This document shows positions 58,685 to 64,000 of a stretch of DNA of 64,000 nt, in pieces; position 1 is the stretch's first letter; the number at the start of each line of letters is the position of its first letter. The stretch comes from Ignelater luminosus (Eukaryota > Arthropoda > Insecta > Coleoptera > Elateridae): contig VTPC01003451.1 in NCBI GenBank assembly GCA_011009095.1, forward strand, positions 85,686-149,685, written 5' to 3'. The notes under the pieces are model-generated. The model was not told the origin of the DNA. It worked only from the letters and a program-made list of their open reading frames with translations, and did no database searches. A program made the position numbers and the translations under genes.

Positions 58685-59981
58685 CGAGGGTTGCTATTTA
58701 TATTTCTGGCCTAACAATGAAAAAACAAGTATTTATGATCGAAACTAGTTTTATTGTTTTTCAGAATATTCTCCATTAAGATTGATACACTTTTCCATGC
58801 GTTTGAACCAATTTTCGAAGCACCTTTTCCACTCTGTTTGAGGCAGCTCCAAAATATGCGTTTTGAAACAAAAAAACGGCTTCTTCTGGTGTTGAAAATC
58901 GTTGACCACGCAGTTTGTTTTTGATGTACGGGAATAAAAAGAAGTCATTGGGTGCCAAATCAGGGCTGTATGGTGGATGGCCCATCAACTCGACCTTCTG
59001 GCTGGTTAAATATTCAATTGTTTGAGCAGCGGTGTGAGAGCTTGCATTGTCATGATGAAGAATGATTCGCCTCTTCTTTGAAGTTTTCCGAATTTCTCCA
59101 ATGACTTCTGGCAAACAAATGGTTGTGTACCATTCAGAGTTGACCGTCTTACGTTGCTCTAACGCCACTGTTGCCACATGACCGGTAATGCCAAAGAAAC
59201 AGGCAACCATTTGCTTCGATGTGCTTCTTCCGCGAACAACTTTTGTTGGATTTGGCTCGTCTTGAAAGACCCACACAGTTGATTGCTGTTTTGTTTCGGG
59301 GTCATATGCGTAGATCCATGATTCGTCACCTGTGCAGATGTTATACACAGCCTTTGATGCACCTTTCGCAAATTTTTTCAACATTTCAATGCACCAGTCG
59401 ACGCGAGCCTTCTTTTGAGCATTGGTCAGGTTATGCGGGATCCAACGGGAACAAATTTTTTTTACGGCCAAATGATCATGTAATATCTTGTTGATGCAAG
59501 TCATACTAATGCCCAAAGATGCCTCAATCTCACGGTATGTCACATGACGATTTTGTTTAATCAGTTCACGCACAGCATCGATGTTTTCAGGCACAACGAC
59601 AGATTTTGGACGGCCTTCATGGATTTCGTCCTGGAGTGAACATCGGTCACGTTTGAATTCATTATACCAGTTTTTTACAGTGCTGTAGGATGGAGCTTCA
59701 TCGCTATGTAATGTATTAAGTTCATTGATGCACTCTTGTCGTGATAATCCACGTCGAAAGTTATGAAAAATAATTGCACGAAAGTGTTCACGGGTCAATT
59801 CCATTTTTTACTAGGGAATGCACTCTTCAATTAACTGCAAACAACACTAATCGCACTCAAATGACAAAATGTTGTGGTTGAGGTTATGTTCAACAATGTA
59901 AAGTTTACACCGGAAATGTCAGCTGACGCCTGGAAACAGTCAGTGTTGCCAAGGCCAGAAATATAAATAGCAACCCTCTCG
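58685..59981 (-). mobile_element. Full-length mariner element with both TIRs and TA duplication
   Basis: Ends CGAGGGTTGCTATTTATATT (58685) and its inverse at 59954-59981. The right end carries two extra bases (AG) within CGAG(AG)GGTTGC. TA lies at 58683-58684 and 59982-59983. Length is about 1.3 kb, normal for mariner, with the transposase gene reading leftwards. Confidence 0.92.
58753..59804 (-). pseudogene. Mariner transposase, single frameshift near the C-terminus
   Basis: From ATG at 59804 the frame runs 342 residues: an N-terminal HTH pair (LSRQECINELN..., SYSTVKNWYNEFKRDR, then HVTYREIEASLGISMTCINKIL), the linker WIPHNLTNAQK (WVPHEL-type), and a D34D catalytic core with D in CTGDESW, D in ILHHDNASSHT and D in YSPDLAPND. 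This cuts and pastes the element at TA sites. The last part is out of frame: a T7 run (complement of 58870-58876) replaces the T6 seen in the truncated copy at 36032, after which the correct ending (CFKTHILELPQTEW...GEYSEKQ) is found in the next frame, stopping at 58753. All three catalytic acids precede the shift. The C-terminal loss probably inactivates the protein. Confidence 0.92.
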
Positions 59982-59983
59982 TA

Positions 59984-62900
59984 TTTAATTGATTTACCTT
60001 CTAATACATTTTATTGTGCAGAGGAATAATGGAATCTTTGATATGTGTTATCCGAATGTCTTTGGTGCGGACTTAAGCAACCGGTGAACCAAACAGCGAC
60101 GTACTGAAGAAGGTTGTCTTCACTAACAGAGGAAGACCGACTCTACGAAGGGTGTATGGAAGCAAGGAGGTCTGCGGAAAAGCAATAGGAAGTGTAAAGT
60201 TAAAAGGTTGTGGTGAAGTGAGGTAAACAAGAATAAAAAAAAGGTGGTAAACAAAAAAATAAGAATAATAAAGAAACGAAAATTAAATGTAAAATTGTTT
60301 AAAAAAAAATTAACTGTCAGTTTGATTGAAGTTGTCACGTGTTGATCAAGGTGGTCTTATTTAGGTTATCAATCAAATATCAGAAAATCATTACAAAATA
60401 TTTATAAACATCAAAAAAATAAAATTAATTCATTGATTCAATGTACATGCATCACATTATGTTTATCAATTTTGCCGCGTCTCTTACAAAAAAATACACG
60501 TTTTACAAAAATAAAGTGGCCACAATGTCTTTATTTGTTTATTATTTCAGCATTTTGTTATCTTATTATTTTCGCGAAGAATATACGCACATTTTCCAAC
60601 AAGATGATGTGAAGAAAGAGAATAAAAATAATTAAAAAAGAAAGACAAAAGCCAGTGCGCACTCAAAAGTATTTTATGTTGATAGGAACAAGGTTGTTAA
60701 GATAAACTGCTGTACAGCCGTATAACAATTTGTTTTTTTTTATACTGATTACGATATATATTCTTGTTCATAAGAGTTATTATTTATTGAATTCTAAATT
60801 TTTCCGAGTCACAGCTTTTAAATAAAAAAATTTAATCCGTTTTGCATGATTTCAATGATTTATAGATTCTTTCGTATTCGTCAAAGCAAAACACTTGAAA
60901 CAAAATTATTTTTTCAGTTTTACAGATAATTTAATACAAAAGAATTTGTCCATTAAAAATCAGGAGACCCGCGTTTAACTTGGTTATATTTGGACGAAAA
61001 GAATTCAAACGAATTGACGTGTGAGAACGAAATGGAAAAGGGAAAAGGCAAATGATTTTGATAATTTTAAAAGTTTGCCTTGTTATTATCATTTTTATGG
61101 GGTGTTTTTTCTCTTTATAAATAGTAGGCGTTTTTATTATGTTTAATAAATTTTTATTACTATCTACTTTTTTAGCTCGCATTCTAATTATTATTATTTG
61201 ATAAATTCCTTGAAATACAATAATGATGTGAATTTTTATTTAAGATATCTTTTAAAGCGAATGAATGTTTCTAATACGAAATGGTTATGAAAAAGTTTAC
61301 AAAATTTATTATCTTAATAAGAATAAACGCTTCCGAAGGGACATTTCAAGTTATTCATTTCGTGATTTTTAATTCTAAGGCAATAAATATCATTTCACAT
61401 TTTTACTCTAGTATTTAATCAATAAATATCAATCAATCCATTTCTCCTGGGTTATCTTTATTATTTGATCAGTAGTCAGATACTTTCTGGCACTCTTTTC
61501 TGTAATCACTTTATTACTTAATAAACCACGATCTCTCACCCCTGTGTTAGCCACTGCTACACTTGGCATTCACATAATTTGAAACAATTTACATGAAAAA
61601 TAAATACAGTAGCCGAAACTCCTACAACATTTTTCTCATATTCTAAAATTGTTTCAAATTGATTTAATATTGGATATGTTTCTCAGTTATTTACTTACGA
61701 AATTGTTGATGTGACAAACAAGTCTAAACTTCTAACTCAACCAACTTTTTATTGTTAACAAAAAAAGAGAAATGTTGGTGATATTGTAGCAAAGCTACGA
61801 GATACTCGAAATAATAACTAAGTTTATTGAGAAACTTTGAAGTTGGATGGAAATATTGATTTTCAAGTTTTGACGTTGGTCGTTGGAATGTTTGAAAGAA
61901 GAACTCAACCTACTATATAGGAAGAAACTTGTAAACATTTCTATCAATGAAAACTCCTGAAAACTACGCCGTGTTTCAAATTAGAAACAGTAGTTCATAT
62001 CATAACATTGGTTGGTTGGCTTATTGGTTCCTTTTGCAATTGATTTTCGATAATTTGATTATACAGAAGGACGTTTTATGATATAAATGAAGCGATTAAT
62101 TTATCATGTGGTTATATTCTTAGGTAATTTATAGTATTTTGCGCAATAAATTAAATTTATAATCGGATTGAATAATTAATTAACGAGAAATCTTTAGTTT
62201 TATTTTATTTCTTAAAGAATTTATTATAAAATATTAGAAACTTGATTTCAAGATTTAGCTACCGACTGATGTATAAGTTTGACATTGTAACTCAAACCCA
62301 AAATAATGATTCTTACCGTGATAATGATTAAAGCTTTTCTGGAATATTTTCTTTCAGAATAATTGGACTAAAATATTTCTCTAATACAGTTTAAGGCATT
62401 CGGATATCGTTTGTTTGACAAATTATTTAATTGTCGCAATGCAAAATGCAACATTTGGCATACTTTCAACAAAAGGTTTTATGGGTATCAGTTTCCTGCA
62501 ATTAAAAATAGAAACAAGCCGCGATTTCCGTTCTCGTGTAAATAAATTATTATGGGAAGTTGGAATTTATTGGAAATATGCGTGTGCTTTATCTGTTTTC
62601 TTTACAGGTTTATTCACAACTATGTTAAATTTAGACTGCTGGTGGTCACTAATGAGAATTATTTATAAAAATAAAATCTGATTATTAATATCTTCTTAGG
62701 GAAAATTTGTAATAAGAATACCAGAAAAATTTTCCACTCTACTGTAATAGTTTTCTTAACGGTGCTATTGTTTCATTTTATTATGCTAGAAATGTTCGTC
62801 CTTAAACTTTTATTATCCTTTATTTTATGCCAGATCATTTTGCTTACTACATACTGCTTTTGATTTTATTCACATTTTCTGTTTTTATATCAGCCTTAAC

Positions 62901-64000
62901 AATAGAACTTTGTTTTAATTTGCAGTATAAATTAAACTTACAAAAGTTCACATCGATCGCTTTGATTATTATTTATAAGTGTGAGGTTATAGCATAGAAA
63001 TCTTCAATTTAATTCTTCCACCACTTGTAAGAGCAAGTTTCAACAAGCGTACTCGTTTTGTGAACATTTTCCAACATATTTGCAAGCGATTAATGTCAAT
63101 GTCTCAAAAAATGCGAACTTTGTAATTTCAATTTTCACCCGATCCCAAGCAATAAAAAACATCTTTAGAATCATAGTCTATATCGCACATAAAATTATTT
63201 TTATGATTACTTATATTACTTAAGAAAATTGACACTAACCTCCGTTATGAAAACAATAAACTTTATATGGCTGAATTTATGAGCGTTTTTATAAACTCTA
63301 AATGGGTACCTTTAATGGTAAAGTAATAAAATTGTGTCTGAAAAGTGACAGTACAAAGGTATTCTGAATTATCATTATCATTATTTATAATTACTTCCTT
63401 AAATATGACGATGAGGGAAGTCAATATTTTAGACGTAAAAGTGATTTTGGAAAAGTCCCAACAGCAAGGAAGGAACAACTTTCAGATCCTATGTGATTAA
63501 GGAGTTTCTGCATTCAAGTGGTGAATTTAATACTTGCTATAATAATTATTAAGAAATGCAGGTGTAAAAACATAACCAATCTTTCTACAGCCAACTTCTA
63601 GTCTTTAGTTGAGGAAAAAGAGTTTTTCAATTAGGTATCTGAAATGTTCTTGTTGAATGTTTTTGGGATTGTCTATGGGCGTTAGGTAAAAACGTGCAAG
63701 AAAAGAAAAAAGTATGGATACATCTTGTTCACACAAATTATTATTCTGTTATTCTGCCAAAAGACCGATTGAACGCGTCTCTTTTTCTCTTCTTTCACCC
63801 TTTTTCCTTTGGAGTTTGGAATCTGAAATCTATTTGGATGTAGAAAACGTCAGAAGCCTTTACTCTATGCTCTGCATACGCATCTATGTAAAAATGACTG
63901 ATTCAGCTTTTCCTGTAATGAAAGTTATAAAAAGCAATGAAAGACTTTAGATATCTTCAAATTAAAATTTTTTAGGTATCAGGAAGAACATCTACGCATT
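59984..64000. other. Right end of the window, no gene recognised
   Basis: A+T-rich DNA with short frames only. The longest (62415-62681, + strand) has two hydrophobic stretches and ordinary composition but no similarity I recognise and no clear splice signals. No tRNA, repeat array or TIR pair stood out. Confidence 0.4.

Noticed and set aside
62415..62681. 88-residue frame with hydrophobic stretches
   Set aside because: No recognisable family, no convincing splice sites or neighbours; length is within chance for this composition. Left unannotated.
1..64000. CRISPR arrays, tRNA or rRNA genes, bacterial-type operons
   Set aside because: No regularly spaced direct repeats with unique spacers and no cloverleaf or rRNA sequence was seen; gene structure is eukaryotic throughout.

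Overview
The window is A+T-rich insect nuclear DNA with widely spaced, intron-split genes and many decayed transposons. The evidence for an insect is a claudin-like protein, an adenosine-receptor-type GPCR, a divergent beta-tubulin, a long C2H2 zinc-finger protein and an Artemis nuclease, together with mariner, Tc1, hAT, RTE/Jockey-like and Ty3/gypsy sequences and scattered CCTAA-type motifs. I cannot name the order. Artemis is absent from Drosophila, so this is probably not a drosophilid.

Layout. 1-961 (-): a broken integrase-core gene of the KRBA2-like type, cut by the window edge. 2806-11344 (+): a claudin/PMP22-superfamily four-pass membrane protein. Four exons are secure and one first coding exon is a candidate; its introns hold a hAT-like element, a degenerate GC-richer repeat, a Tc1 relic with a MITE cleanly inserted in it, and a near-palindromic MITE. 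11345-19838: gene-poor, with a small hAT MITE, a relic of an insect DDE transposase, a LINE reverse-transcriptase relic and several TIR elements. 19839-21062 (-): a single-exon Artemis-like nuclease, divergent from the 21853-28245 (+) zinc-finger gene (three coding exons, 15 C2H2 fingers, a five-codon upstream ORF). 28246-39051: no cellular gene recognised; it contains long-TIR MITEs and a TIR element of about 3.2 kb whose arms are arrays of GGACGTCCA-like units, with a 5'-truncated mariner inside.

39052-45573 (-): the 3' exons of an adenosine receptor (TM4 to C-terminus). A complete divergent beta-tubulin gene lies only about 140 bp upstream of the TM4 exon on the same strand. The receptor's TM1-TM3 exons were not found, so the tubulin probably lies in a receptor intron. 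A candidate two-exon gene of unknown function (42300-42891, -) lies in the intron between the two receptor exons.

45574-64000: almost entirely repeats. It holds a Ty3/gypsy RT relic, an RTE-type LINE, a possible LTR-element 5' end, a complete TIR-bounded DDE transposon with an unusually long spacing between the second and third catalytic positions (54191-56777), a LINE 3' end with an (ATT)n tail, a CCTAA-rich patch, and a full-length mariner with intact ends but one frameshift (58685-59981). The last 4 kb has nothing I can assign.

No tRNA, rRNA or CRISPR array was seen. All splice sites were read by eye from GT/AG context and codon phase and have not been tested against transcripts.
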